In this document: positions 17,513 to 27,467 of the stretch, piece after piece
Layout of the letters: the number at the start of each line of letters is the position of its first letter
Position numbering within the stretch: the first letter of the stretch is position 1
NCBI GenBank assembly: GCA_039024895.1
Contig: JBCCPJ010000013.1
Location: forward strand, 1-64,000
Source of the DNA: JAJDOD01 sp039024895
Lineage (GTDB): Bacteria; Pseudomonadota; Alphaproteobacteria; Rhodobacterales; Rhodobacteraceae
Direction: 5' to 3'
Length of the DNA: 64,000 nt
Program-made: the position numbers and the translations under genes
The notes under the pieces: generated by a model
What the model saw: the letters and a program-made list of their open reading frames with translations, nothing else
Databases searched by the model: none
Told to the model about the DNA's origin: nothing

Positions 17513-18732
17513 GGCTGCGTGCCCGCACTTTCTGCGGCGCCATTGATCACGTCGAGGGCGTTGGGGCTTTTAGCGAAGACCTGTCGTGCTTCGGTCAATA
17601 TGGCTTCTGCGCGGGCGTTCTGTCCAAGAACGCCGAGTGCGCTGATCAATTGCGCCCACTCTTCCGCAGTGCCGCCATCGCTTGCGAGACGAGATGCAAG
17701 ACCTTCGACCATGCCTTCTATCATCGCTTGCCTGTCGTCTTCGACCATGTCCTCCGCTGCTGCCATCGCCTCGGTATTGGGGCCCGCCCTAGGCCCCTCC
17801 GGCAATTGATAATTAACGCCAGCGGCTGCCGCGATGCCAACGATCTCCTGGCGAATAATCGGCAGCCAGGGCGCATCGGACGGGCCTTGTTCGAGCAAGC
17901 GCCGCCATATGGGAAAGGCCTGATCCGGTCGACCATTCTGCGCCAAGGTCAGCCCCGTGTAATACTGCGCCGCGCCATTTGTTGGGGCGAGACTGAGCAA
18001 TGCGCCAATCCGCTCCTCAGCTTCTGGTGAAACATACCCGCCCGCTGCATACACCATTAGATCTATGCTGGCGATCAAATCGATTGGCGTAACGCTGTCA
18101 CCTTTTATTGCCAGGATTTTGTTCTGGGCGGCCTGTGCCGCCCCGAGGTTGCCGAGCCGTGCCTCATTCTCTGCCAGAAGCGTCAGCCCGCGCACGTCGT
18201 TTGGTCGCTCTTCAAGGGCCTTGCGCAGATCGTCCATCAGTTCCAGAAAACGGGCGTCAGCCTCAGGCGGCGGTGGCAAGTTCGCGGCCGCTATCGCTTC
18301 TGCTTCGGTTTGGCTGATCCGGCTGGCAGCGGCTTCCGCGATCTCCGTAATGCGGCTGGCCATCGGCTGATCGCGATAGCCCGGCGCACCCATTTGAGTG
18401 TAAAGACCATAACCACCGACAAAGGTAACGGCCGCTACGAGTAGAACAATCGGCCAAGCTCTCCCGGTTTGCGCTTCGCCCGCGGCACGCGCGCGTTTGT
18501 CCGCGTCTAAAAGGCGGCGGGAGACTTCCAGTCTTACGGTTTCCGCCTCTGTTTCCGTCAGAACACCGCGCGCAAGATCGCGCTCCACTTCTTTCAACTG
18601 GTCACGATAGACCTTGACGTCCGAACTTGCGCCAGACTGTCCCCGGTCACGCCAGCGCAGCGCAAGCAGCATCGAAAGGGCCGTTGCACAGGCGATCAGA
18701 AAGGCGGTGATCCAAAAAACCATGTTAGGCAT
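17509..18732 (-). CDS. ccmI: Cytochrome c biogenesis protein CcmI
   Basis: 407 residues: N-terminal TM (VFWITAFLIACATALSMLLA), a cytoplasmic coiled segment VYRDQLKEVERDLARGVL typical of CcmI, a second TM at about 93-112, then a periplasmic TPR-like domain. It chaperones apocytochrome c to the haem lyase CcmFH. The rest of the ccm set is not in the window. MVFW at 18723 is an alternative start; neither has a strong ribosome-binding site. Confidence 0.93.
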   Translation of the reverse strand: MPNMVFWITAFLIACATALSMLLALRWRDRGQSGASSDVKVYRDQLKEVERDLARGVLTETEAETVRLEVSRRLLDADKRARAAGEAQTGRAWPIVLLVAAVTFVGGYGLYTQMGAPGYRDQPMASRITEIAEAAASRISQTEAEAIAAANLPPPPEADARFLELMDDLRKALEERPNDVRGLTLLAENEARLGNLGAAQAAQNKILAIKGDSVTPIDLIASIDLMVYAAGGYVSPEAEERIGALLSLAPTNGAAQYYTGLTLAQNGRPDQAFPIWRRLLEQGPSDAPWLPIIRQEIVGIAAAAGVNYQLPEGPRAGPNTEAMAAAEDMVEDDRQAMIEGMVEGLASRLASDGGTAEEWAQLISALGVLGQNARAEAILTEARQVFAKSPNALDVINGAAESAGTQP

Positions 18733-19037
18733 CTAATCGTCTCGCGGCATAACGGAAAGGGCGAACCCGCGAGACGTCCCACGAAAGGTGACGCTCTTTC
18801 GCGACGGCAAGCTTATAAGGCCCGCTTACGGGCCCGGTCGGTCTGCTTAAAAAGCTATAAATCGGATACAATCACCGCTGTTTCTAACCCAGGGCGTTGA
18901 GCTTGGCGCTCTATGCCACCTGCTGTCGGGCAATGTCGCGAATGTGCGCTGTCCTGCCGCTTGCCGTCAGCCCTGTAATTTGGAAATCTGGGAGCAAGTT
19001 TCGGGGTGTGTTGCCCCCGTTTGATCAGTTGGGAACC
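18733..19037. other. Divergent promoter interval ccmI / soxB with one hairpin
   Basis: 305 bp without a gene. It contains GGCCCG-CTTA-CGGGCC (18819-18834), a perfect 6-bp stem that could lie in either leader. In-frame codons upstream of soxB start at 18897, but the product would add unrelated residues, so they are taken as untranslated. No riboswitch class was recognised. Confidence 0.5.
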
Positions 19038-20282
19038 ATGGGTCGATACTCCGCCTTTGCCATCGCCAAAGAGGCGTTTCGCGAACACACGGGCTGGCGC
19101 CGTGCCTGGGGTAATCCCGAGCCGAAGCCCCGCTATGACGCCGTGATTGTAGGGGCAGGCGGTCACGGGCTGGCGACAGCCTACTACCTCGGCAAGAATC
19201 ATGGGGTGCGGAACGTCGCCATCCTGGAAATGGGCTGGCTAGGCGGCGGTAATACGGGTCGGAACACGACGATTATCCGCTCGAACTATCTTCAGGACCC
19301 GTCCGCTGCGATCTACGAGAAATCGCGCTCGCTTTACGAAGACCTTTCTCAAGACCTGAATTACAACATCATGTTCTCCCCCCGCGGCGTCATTATGCTG
19401 GCGCAGACCGAGCACGAGGTGCGGGGATACAAGCGCACCGCCCATGCAAACGCGCTGCAAGGGGTCACGACGGAGTTCATAGGGCCGGAGCGGGTGAAAG
19501 AGCTTTGCCCGATCATGGAGATCCGGGGGCCGCGTTACCCGGTGCTAGGTGGTCTCTGGCAACCCCGGGGCGGGACCGCGCGGCACGATGCGGTGGCTTG
19601 GGGCTACGCGCGCAAATGCTCCGAAATGGGCATGGATGTGATCCAGAAATGCGAGGTTACGGGCGTACGCTCAAAGGATGGTAAGGTCGTCGGGGTTTCC
19701 ACAACGCGCGGCGATATCGCCTGTGACAAGCTCGGGATCGTGGTCGCGGGTCATTCCGGTGTGCTGGCCGAGATGGCGGGTTTCCGGTTGCCGATAGAGA
19801 GCGTAGCACTGCAAGCCTTGGTCTCAGAACCGATCAAGCCCTGCATGGATGTGGTCGTCATGGCGAACACGGTCCACGGCTATATGAGCCAATCGGACAA
19901 GGGCGAGATGGTGATAGGCGGCGGCGCGGACGGGTTCAACAACTACACGCAGCGCGGATCGTTCCATCACATCGAGGAAACCGTGCGTGCGCTGGTCGAG
20001 ACTTTCCCGATCATCTCGCGCTTGAAGATGCTCCGCCAATGGGGCGGGATTGTCGATATGACGGGGGACCGCTCGCCGATCCTGTCGAAGACGCCGCTCG
20101 ATGGGTGTTTTATCAACTGCGGCTGGGGCACCGGCGGGTTCAAAGCGATCCCCGGGTCAGGCTGGGGCTTTGCGGAGCTGATGGCAACAGGCGCGTCGCC
20201 CTTAACGGCGGAGTTCGGGTTGGACCGGTTCCGGGAAGGGCGGTTCGTGGACGAGTCCGTGGCTGCGGGGGTGGCGCATTGA
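19038..20282 (+). CDS. soxB: Sarcosine oxidase subunit beta
   Basis: 414 residues, close to the family norm (about 415). FAD-binding AVIVGAGGHGLATAYYLG at about 36-53; His183 in GGTARHDAVAW matches the histidine to which FMN is covalently attached in heterotetrameric sarcosine oxidase; the C-terminus GWGTGGFKAIPGSG is conserved. Oxidises sarcosine to glycine with transfer of the methyl carbon to tetrahydrofolate together with SoxADG. Start at 19038 (GGGAACC before it) fits family length. Unlike the usual soxBDAG, about 1.5 kb separates it from soxD. Confidence 0.95.
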   Translation: MGRYSAFAIAKEAFREHTGWRRAWGNPEPKPRYDAVIVGAGGHGLATAYYLGKNHGVRNVAILEMGWLGGGNTGRNTTIIRSNYLQDPSAAIYEKSRSLYEDLSQDLNYNIMFSPRGVIMLAQTEHEVRGYKRTAHANALQGVTTEFIGPERVKELCPIMEIRGPRYPVLGGLWQPRGGTARHDAVAWGYARKCSEMGMDVIQKCEVTGVRSKDGKVVGVSTTRGDIACDKLGIVVAGHSGVLAEMAGFRLPIESVALQALVSEPIKPCMDVVVMANTVHGYMSQSDKGEMVIGGGADGFNNYTQRGSFHHIEETVRALVETFPIISRLKMLRQWGGIVDMTGDRSPILSKTPLDGCFINCGWGTGGFKAIPGSGWGFAELMATGASPLTAEFGLDRFREGRFVDESVAAGVAH

Positions 20283-20304
20283 TTGCGTTTTCATGGAGTG
20301 TCAA

Positions 20305-20425
20305 GGGCAGCGCCCGACCCGAGGGCGGTGTCGATTTACCCGCAGCGTTTGAGCACAACAGAGCTGTGTTCTTTTGGAAATCGGTGCAGAAGCGCCCGCC
20401 CTGGGGGGCGGGTCGGGCGCTGCCC
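20305..20425. repeat. 16-bp inverted repeat around a GC-rich loop, downstream of soxB
   Basis: GGGCAGCGCCCGACCC (20305-20320) is exactly matched in reverse complement by GGGTCGGGCGCTGCCC (20410-20425), about 90 bp apart. It could fold after soxB as a terminator-like structure, or be one copy of a dispersed GC-rich element. The remaining interval to 20808 (526 bp in total) shows no gene or recognised riboswitch. Confidence 0.6.
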
Positions 20426-20808
20426 GGTGTGCCGCCGGGCAAACTGAGCAATTGTGCGGCTTCGCAGAGCGGTCCGGTCTGCGGCCGATACTCATGCCGG
20501 GGTGCGGCGCAAACGCAATCTACGGCTGCCCGGCGCTCGGACCTACGGTCTTCACCCCTGAGGCTCGGGCACAAGTGTTTATCTCATCCCAAACATATAT
20601 TGTGGGAGGTCTGCCAACCAGACCCGATCCGGCGCAATCCGCTCACCGTTCGGCACCAAATCGCCGATAGGACCGAATCGGCCATAACTGGCGCATCGCC
20701 AGCGCAGAAACTCGCAAGCCGCCGCCCAAACCCGGCGCCGCCCCTGACACCCGCTGAAACGGCACGGCCTTCATGCTTACCTCTTCCCTACAGAGAGGAG
20801 GCTACATC

Positions 20809-21045
20809 ATGGCTGACTATTACTCACACAACGACCCCCGCAAAAAGGGGAACCAGCAATATCTCGACTACGACACAGGGTCGGGAGCGAAGTGGATTTG
20901 GGCGGTTATCGTGCTCATCGCTTTCGTCGCACTCATCGCACTCGGCTCCAGCGGCGGCGCGCCGACTGGGGAGGGGGCTGCGGTTGCAATCCCGGAAACG
21001 GCACCAGCCGCCCCGGCAGCACCGGCCTTGCCCGCGACCGAGTAA
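20809..21045 (+). CDS. Small single-TM protein inside the sox locus
   Basis: 78 residues, ATG preceded by a strong AGAGGAGG. Hydrophilic start (MADYYSHNDPRKKGNQQYLD), one TM at about 29-47 (WIWAVIVLIAFVALIALG) and a Pro/Ala-rich tail (APAAPAAPALP). No signal peptidase site is obvious, so an N-in/C-out membrane protein is likely. Family not recognised. First of three small membrane genes between soxB and soxD. Confidence 0.7.
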   Translation: MADYYSHNDPRKKGNQQYLDYDTGSGAKWIWAVIVLIAFVALIALGSSGGAPTGEGAAVAIPETAPAAPAAPALPATE

Positions 21046-21165
21046 CACTTCCTTTACATCTAAGATCGGCGGTGGCCCGCAGGCCACCGCAAATGCCGCA
21101 TCCGCGCCCTTGAAACGTCAAACTCCTCACATAGCTCGTACGGGGAGCAAGACGGGGTATCTGAC

Positions 21166-21351
21166 ATGGCATTTCTCAAGAAGTATATGCCCACATCCGA
21201 GGGTATTTACAGGCGGCGCGGTAAAATCGGCGGTTTGGCGGTCGGCGTTTTTGGAACGCTGGTCATGGGGGCTTTCGCCTCTGTCCTCGCGACCGGGCAC
21301 CCGATTGATCTTGGGCCGCCAGCACCTGTGCAGGTCTACACCAACTTCTAA
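21166..21351 (+). CDS. Small membrane protein, 61 residues
   Basis: Basic N-terminus (FLKKYMPTSEGIYRRRGKIG) then one TM (GLAVGVFGTLVMGAFASVLA) and a short Pro-rich end. ACGGGG stands 8 bases before the ATG. It follows the previous small gene by 120 bp on the same strand. Not recognised; the arrangement suggests a membrane accessory of an uptake or respiratory complex, without direct evidence. Confidence 0.6.
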   Translation: MAFLKKYMPTSEGIYRRRGKIGGLAVGVFGTLVMGAFASVLATGHPIDLGPPAPVQVYTNF

Positions 21352-21469
21352 GTGTCGCGGCGCCCGTTCGGGCCTTCGCGTCGCTGTACGAAACGAGACG
21401 GTGCTATCTGTCTCGGACAGCTTAGGACGTCTGGCATTTCATTCTATAGGGCTGCACGTCCGGTTTGGT

Positions 21470-21598
21470 TCAGTCGTCGCCCGCGCCGGTGCGGTTGTTA
21501 GACCCATCGGGAGGGGTATCCATCCCCATCCAGACGACGACAATAGCCCAGACAAAAAGCGACACGTAAGGAAACACGCCAATAAAAAGCTCCCGCAT
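21470..21598 (-). CDS. Small membrane protein, 42 residues, antisense to the sox operon
   Basis: Minus-strand ATG at 21598 with GGAAGAGGGTG just upstream. Encodes MRELFIGVFPYVSLFVW, one TM (about 5-25), then a polar tail (DTPPDGSNNRTGAGDD). The strong ribosome-binding site and clean TM/tail pattern argue for a real gene despite its size. Family not recognised. Confidence 0.55.
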   Translation of the reverse strand: MRELFIGVFPYVSLFVWAIVVVWMGMDTPPDGSNNRTGAGDD

Positions 21599-21756
21599 TG
21601 GGTCACCCTCTTCCGTAGCGTTGAGATGCTCGTAATTGGAGCCTTTGACTCGCGTGGGTCCTCAAGGCTCGGCAGTCGCAAGTGTGTATACGATTGCATG
21701 CCATACATGGTTGTTCAGGCGCGTGTTTTCAACTCTATCGGGGGAAAGTGGCCTCA

Positions 21757-22086
21757 ATGCTGATCCTGACCTGTCCATATTGTGGTGTTCTCTGTGACGA
21801 GACGGAGCTGACACCCGGGGGTGAGGCGCACCTTAAACGCTTTGGCCCCGGATCGAGCGATGAAGAGTTCGAGATTTACCTGTTCCACCGCGAAAACCCG
21901 AAAGGCGTGCATTTTGAGCGCTGGCACCACACCTACGGATGTGGAAAGTGGTTTCATGTCGCGCGGGATACGGTGACGCTGGAAGTCTTTGGCACCTACT
22001 CCGCTCAGGTTTTTGAACCGCCAAAACTCATCAAGGAGGCGATCAGCTTGAAACGCCCGGACTGGACGTGGAGGGTTTCGGCATGA
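21757..22086 (+). CDS. soxD: Sarcosine oxidase subunit delta
   Basis: 109 residues. Zinc-site Cys pair in LTCPYCGVLCDE and the third/fourth ligand region HHTYGCGKWFHVARDT, followed by the VFGTYSA segment of SoxD. Structural zinc subunit of the heterotetramer. GGGGAAAG precedes the ATG at 21757; the longer frame from 21682 adds unrelated residues. Stop overlaps the soxA ATG (ATGA). Confidence 0.95.
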   Translation: MLILTCPYCGVLCDETELTPGGEAHLKRFGPGSSDEEFEIYLFHRENPKGVHFERWHHTYGCGKWFHVARDTVTLEVFGTYSAQVFEPPKLIKEAISLKRPDWTWRVSA

Positions 22087-25000
22087 GCCGTCGCCTCGAT
22101 ACGGGCGGTCGATTGATCGATCGCAACCGACCTTTGAACTTCACGTTCAATGGTAAGCCCATGGGCGGACTTGCGGGGGATACGGTTGCTTCGGCGCTCC
22201 TCGGTGCGGGGCAAACCCTGATGGGCCGGTCCTTCAAATACCATCGGCCACGCGGCGTCGTCACCAGCGGACCAGAAGAGCCCAACGCGCTTTTGGGTAT
22301 CGGCGCGAAAGGCAGTTTCGAGCCGAACGCACGCGCCACCACCACGGAGCTTTTCGATGGGTTGGAGGCGCAAAGCCAAAACCACTGGCCGTCGCTCGAA
22401 TTTGATGTCGGCGCGATAAACACGAAACTGGCGCGGTTCTTCCCGGCGGGCTTCTACTACAAGACTTTTCTTTGGCCCCGGAACTTTTGGAAGCATGTCT
22501 ACGAACCGGTGATCCGACAGTCTGCGGGCCTTGGCAAACCGCCAAAGGCGCGCGACGTTGACCATTACGAGCATTTTTACGCCCATGTTGATGTTCTGGT
22601 CGTTGGTGGTGGCATTGCGGGTCTTACGGCGGCAAAAGCGGCTGCTATGGCCGGAGCCGAAGTGCTGTTATGCGAGCAAACGGCCCATTGGGGCGGCCGC
22701 GCGCCGGTCGATGGTGTTGAGATCGATGGCGTGCCTGCCCAGACCTGGGTCGAGGAGATGGTCACGGAGCTAGCGGCGATGCCTAAAGTGCATTTGCGAC
22801 CGCGAACGACGGGTTCAGGAGTCTATGACCACGGCTACGCGCTGCTCGATTAACGACTAACCGACCACGCGCCTGATCCATCCCGCCCTCGTCATCGGCT
22901 ATGGAAGGTGCGGGCCAAGCAAATCGTCACGGCCACCGGTGCGATTGAGCGCCCGCTGAGCTTTGCCGGAAACGACATTCCCGGCGTCATGCTGGCGAGC
23001 GCCTTCAGGGACTACGTGGTGAATTACGGCATTGCGCCGGGCGAGCGTACGGTCGTCGTCACCAACAATGATGACGGGTATCGCACGGCGCTGACGTTGC
23101 ATCACGCTGGATTGAAGGTTCCAGCTATCCTTGATGCGCGGCCGGAAGCCGTTGGCCCGCTCGCGGTCAAGGCGCGGGAGCTTGGCTTGCGTATCTTGCC
23201 CGGCAAGGCGATTGCGGGCGTAGATGGCGGGAAGGCCGTGGGCCGCATTTATGTTTGCGATCAGAATGGGACGGGAGAGGTGCTGGAAGAAATCGATTGC
23301 GATTGTGTCGCGATGTCCGGCGGTTGGTCCCCTGTGGTTCATCTTTGGTCCCATTGTGGCGGGAAGCTGCGCTGGGTGGAGGAGGAGGCCCATTTCGCCC
23401 CGGACCCCGAGCGCGCGCCGACCGGTGCCGATGGTGCTCCTTTCGTATCGACGGCGGGAATGGCCAGCGGTGCCATGCACACCAATGACGTTCTGGCGGA
23501 TGCTCATGAGGCTGGGCTAGCCGCCGCAGGTGGTAAGGAAACAGCATCGGCAGCAAAGCTTCCCACATCCGCGTCTGAGACGGCGCAACCCATGGCGCCA
23601 ATCTGGAAAATGCCGGCTGAGGCGCCCTATAAACTCAAATGCAAGGCCTGGCTGGATTATCAAAACGACGTAAAAGTCACCGATGTGGAACTCGCGGCGC
23701 AGGAAGGGTTCGAAAGCGTTGAACACGCCAAGCGCTACACGACACTCGGGATGGCGACGGATCAAGGGAAGCTAAGCAATATCAATGGGCTGGCGATCCT
23801 CTCCGGGGAGCTGGGGACAGAAATTCCGAATGTGGGTACGACCACCTTTCGTCCGCCTTACACACCGCTCGTCATGGGGGTGATCGCGGGCGAGGCGCGG
23901 GGTGAGTTGTTCCAGCCGGTGCGGCAAACTCCGATCCATGACTGGCACGCCGCCAATGGCGCAGATTGGGAGCCGGTTGGTCACTGGCGACGCCCTTACG
24001 TATTTCCGAAGCTTGGCGAGAGCGTCGGTGACGCGGTGAACCGTGAGGTGCTGGCGGTGCGCAACGCCGTGGGTTTGCTCGACGCGTCGACCCTTGGCAA
24101 AATCATCGTCAAGGGGCCGGACGCGGGCAAGTTTCTGGACAAGCTCTACACCAACATGATGTCTACGCTGAAGCCCGGCAAATGTCGTTATGGCTTGATG
24201 TGTGGTGAGAACGGGTTCCTGTCCGATGATGGCGTTGTGGCGCGGATCGATGAGGACACGTGGTTATGTCACACAACCACCGGCGGGGCGGAGCGCATCC
24301 ACGCCCATATGGAGGAGTGGCTTCAGACCGAATGGTGGGACTGGAAAGTCTATGTGGCCAATGTGACGGAGCATTTCGCGCAATTCGCCGTTGCGGGGCC
24401 GAAGGCGCGCGACGTGTTGGAGGCCCTTGGACCCGACTTCGATATCTCGAAGGATAACATGCCCTTCATGGCCTGGGCCGAGGGTGCGTTGGGCAATATG
24501 CCGGTTCGGGTGTTTCGCATCTCGTTCTCGGGCGAGTTGTCTTACGAGATTGCCGTGCCTGCGTCGCAGGGTCTGGCGCTTTGGGAAAAACTGCTGGAGG
24601 CCGGAAAGCCCCACGGCATTACACCCTATGGCACTGAGGCGCTCCACGTCCTGCGTGCCGAAAAGGGCTTTATCATGATTGGCGACGAAACCGATGGGAC
24701 TGTGATCCCGCAGGACCTCGGTCTGGATTGGGCGATATCGAAGAAGAAGGAGGATTTCCTTGGCAAACGCGCGCAACAGCGTGACCACATGGTCGACCCG
24801 TTGCGCTGGACACTGGTCGGCTTGGAGACAATCGACGGGTCAGTCTTGCCGGATGGCGCTTACGCGATCGAAGAGGGTCAAAACGCCAATGGACAGCGGA
24901 AGATGCAGGGGCGTGTAACCTCGACCTACTATTCGCCGACCCTGAAGCGCGGCATCGCCATGGGGCTCGTGGAACGCGGTCCTGCGCGTATGGGTGAAGT

Positions 25001-25094
25001 CCTGGACTTCCCAACGGTTGAGGGGGACGTAATAAAGGCGCGGATCGTCGACCAAGTATTCTACGACAAAGAGGGAGAAAGACAGAATGTCTGA
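22083..25094 (+). pseudogene. soxA: Sarcosine oxidase subunit alpha, interrupted by one in-frame TAA
   Basis: Read through, the frame gives 1003 residues, the normal SoxA length: N-terminal DRNRPLNFTFNGKPMGGLAG, NAD-binding VLVVGGGIAGLTAAKAAA, IVTATGAIERPLSFAGNDIP, and a C-terminal folate-binding T-protein-like domain (EALHVLRAEKGFIMIGDE). A single TAA at 22851-22853 falls after GVYDHGYALLD; the same frame continues at once (RLTDHAPDPSRPRHRLW) with no other lesion. Without readthrough or restart (GTG 22908) the enzyme is split within the NAD-domain half. Explanations: recent nonsense mutation, sequencing error, or two polypeptides. All neighbours sox genes are intact. Confidence 0.85.
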
Positions 25095-25662
25095 TCCTGT
25101 CAGCGCGCTTGGCGGCGCCAGCTTCGACGGCATCGTCAAGGTGACCGAGGCGCCCCCCCGTGGAATGATCACGGTCCGCAGTGATTTGGCTTCCGCGACA
25201 TTTGAGGAGGCGATTGTCACCGCCACAGGCCTCACGATGCCACCAAAGACCGGCGCGGTTCTGAAGAGCGAGCGCGGTGTATGCTGGATGTCGCCGGATG
25301 AATTGTTGGTTCTGCTGCCCCACGACGACGCGCCGGGTGCTGTTGCGGCAATGAGTGCGGCGCTGCAGGGGGAGCATGCGTTGGTTGTCGACGTATCGGA
25401 TGCACGGTCCTGTTTTGTTTTGGAAGGCGAGGGACGGCTCATTCGCGAAACGCTCGCAAAGCTCTCTCCTGCGGACATGCGCGTCGACGCGACGCCCGTC
25501 GGGTGCTTGCGTCGAACCCGGCTTTCACAGGTGCCTGCGGCCTTCATCATTGCGGCGGATTCGCGGATCGAGGTTATTTGCTTCAGGTCCGTTGCCGCCT
25601 ACGTATTCGGTCTTTTGAAACAAGCGACAATGCCCGGTAGCAAAGTTGATTATTTCCCTTAA
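25087..25662 (+). CDS. soxG: Sarcosine oxidase subunit gamma
   Basis: 191 residues; MSDPVSALGGASFDG start, CWMSPDELLVLLP and VVDVSDARSCFVLEG are the gamma-subunit/T-protein-like segments. Overlaps the soxA stop by eight bases, so it depends on soxA translation and may suffer polarity from the TAA. Completes soxBDAG. Confidence 0.93.
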   Translation: MSDPVSALGGASFDGIVKVTEAPPRGMITVRSDLASATFEEAIVTATGLTMPPKTGAVLKSERGVCWMSPDELLVLLPHDDAPGAVAAMSAALQGEHALVVDVSDARSCFVLEGEGRLIRETLAKLSPADMRVDATPVGCLRRTRLSQVPAAFIIAADSRIEVICFRSVAAYVFGLLKQATMPGSKVDYFP

Positions 25663-25797
25663 GGTAACGCGCCTTGGAGTGTTTGTGCCTCGCGGGCCAC
25701 AAGTAACTTTTCGCGTTTGGGTTGCGTAACTTACCCAGAGCTTTTCTGGTGATTTTCGGGTAAACATGCGGCGAGACGTGTTTTTGGGACAGGTAAA

Positions 25798-26226
25798 ATG
25801 TCATTTTTGAAGAAGACCCTTTCGACTGCATTAATCACACTTCTGCCATGTGCGGCTCTGGCGAAACCTGTAACGATGCAATGCGTTGTGGATAACTCGA
25901 AATCCAAAGGATGGATCGCGGAACAGATTTTCGTCGAGTATGACACCGCCACCAAAGCCGCTCGGGTCGTCGACGGTATTGTGTTACACTACAATAAACG
26001 CAAGCCTGCCGCAGCACAGGTCTCTGAAAACACAGACAAAAAGATGGTCGTCAAGTGGGACGTATTCACTAAGGTAGGCCGCCAAACCGCCAAGATGGGG
26101 TATCGGGTCGCCCTGTTGAAACCGTCAAACAAAGTGCTTGTTACGGCCAAGCCCCATGGTTTCGCCGATAACTTGACGGCGCGGGGCCGGTGTCAGACCA
26201 TCAATCAAAAGCTGCCAATGGGTTAG
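25798..26226 (+). CDS. Secreted hypothetical protein, 142 residues
   Basis: Classical signal peptide (FLKKTLSTALITLLPCAALA, cleavage after ALA). Mature part is basic with two cysteines (MQCVVDN, RGRCQTI) that could form a disulphide. Family not recognised. GGGACAGG lies 6 bases upstream. Periplasmic location is the only firm inference. Confidence 0.7.
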   Translation: MSFLKKTLSTALITLLPCAALAKPVTMQCVVDNSKSKGWIAEQIFVEYDTATKAARVVDGIVLHYNKRKPAAAQVSENTDKKMVVKWDVFTKVGRQTAKMGYRVALLKPSNKVLVTAKPHGFADNLTARGRCQTINQKLPMG

Positions 26227-26302
26227 TGCGGCGGGTGAAAAAGCTCACACGTATCTAAAGAGCCGCAACGGTTCCCAACCGTCAGGTCTTTAGCTACCAA
26301 GA

Positions 26303-27150
26303 TCAGGCTTTGTTCACATTGGCAAAATAGTCGTTCCAGCTCTGATGCGCGCGCCCGGCGGCCGCTTCAAAATCACTCGGCTTGTCGAAGACGCCACTGC
26401 GGATACCCTCATAGATGCCTGCGATGATCGTCCCCATCATATCGCCCAGTTCCGCCTTGCGATCTGCGCGATAGTCTTCAATGGACATCGGGCGGTAGGT
26501 CAGGTCGGTTCCATAGGCGGCATTCAAGTGTGTTGCAAGTTCAGCTTGACTCATGAGCGACCCGTGCAGGTTGTAGGTGCGCCCGTTATGCGATGGTTCT
26601 AGCATCAGGTTGGCATAGGCCGCGGCCAGCTCGCTCCGAGACGTGTAGCCGCACAGACCGTCGCCTGCCGAATTCGCGATCTCGCCAGTCTCAGCGTAAG
26701 TGTCGATATATTCGATATCGGGTTCGATATAGATGCCGTTTCGACCGACGGTCCAATCGAAGCCTGCGGCGGCGATATCGGCTTCGGTTTGTCGGTTGCT
26801 TTGTATGACAGGCGAGAAGGCGGTGCCTTCCTCGGTCCCCTGCACACTGGTGTAAACAGCCGGCGCACACCGGCTTCTTTTGCGGCGTTGAGCGCGCTCC
26901 GGTGTTGGTTTGTGCGTACATCCGGCGGCGTGTTCAGGGATACCATCAGGAGTGTCTCAACCCCGCGCAAAGCAAAGGTCATTCCAGCTGTGTCGGTATA
27001 GTCGCCATGTCTCACCTCAAGCCCGTCGATCTGGACTTTCTCAGGTGACCGGGCGAGACCAATCAGGGGTGCGTCCGGCCGTTGCTTTAGAACGCGTTTC
27101 GCGATGGCTGCTCCGAGTTGGCCGGAGACGGCAGTGACGGCGAGTGTCAT
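26303..27150 (-). pseudogene. NmrA-type NAD(P)H-binding oxidoreductase with a one-base frameshift
   Basis: ATG 27150 (AAGGA upstream) encodes MTLAVTAVSGQLGAAIAKRV, a Rossmann NAD(P)-binding start of the NmrA/QorB-like atypical SDR group, to about 26857 (GVRRLF). One missing base moves the rest into the next frame: YTSVQGTEEGTAF, then FDWTVGRNGIYIEP and YNLHGSLMSQAELATHLNA to 26303. Total length (848 bp) is one base short of a multiple of three. Otherwise perfectly preserved, so the lesion is recent or a sequencing error. Confidence 0.8.
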
Positions 27151-27467
27151 CGGCTCTATCCTTATTTTCGTTGGATCGTTTGGTTGCTTCACTGTGCTTG
27201 GCATAAAGCCTACGCGTTGCGCGCGACCCTGAGAATGGAGGGTTTGCTGAAGGCTCAGTTCGCTCGGGCCGAATAATTGGCGCCTTCGGTTGCGCAAGCC
27301 ACCCATTACTCATTCATCGCTGTTTAGCGAAATCCGCTTTGCTGCTTATAACCTTGAAGCCGGGTATGTGGGGCATGAAGTGGAAATCACGGCTTCCGAC
27401 TTGACGCCCCTGCGGTTCACGCTCAGTTAGGACGTGAGATTTTCACCCGAACCACGAGGGGTTTCCC
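27151..27467. other. Intergenic stretch upstream of sodB
   Basis: 317 bp between the oxidoreductase start and sodB. A plus-strand frame ending at 27430 (RFAAYNLEAGYVGHEVEI) has no start signal and no recognised family. It should include both divergent promoters; no operator was recognised. Confidence 0.45.

Noticed and set aside
20283..20808. Possible glycine or folate riboswitch upstream of the small sox-locus genes
   Set aside because: Searched by eye for conserved cores of known classes; only GC-rich inverted repeats were found.
20039..21763. A 574-codon open plus-strand frame across the end of soxB and the soxB-soxD gap
   Set aside because: Overlaps soxB in another frame, reads as Arg/Pro/Ser-rich low-similarity sequence and covers clear small genes; a G+C-driven chance frame.
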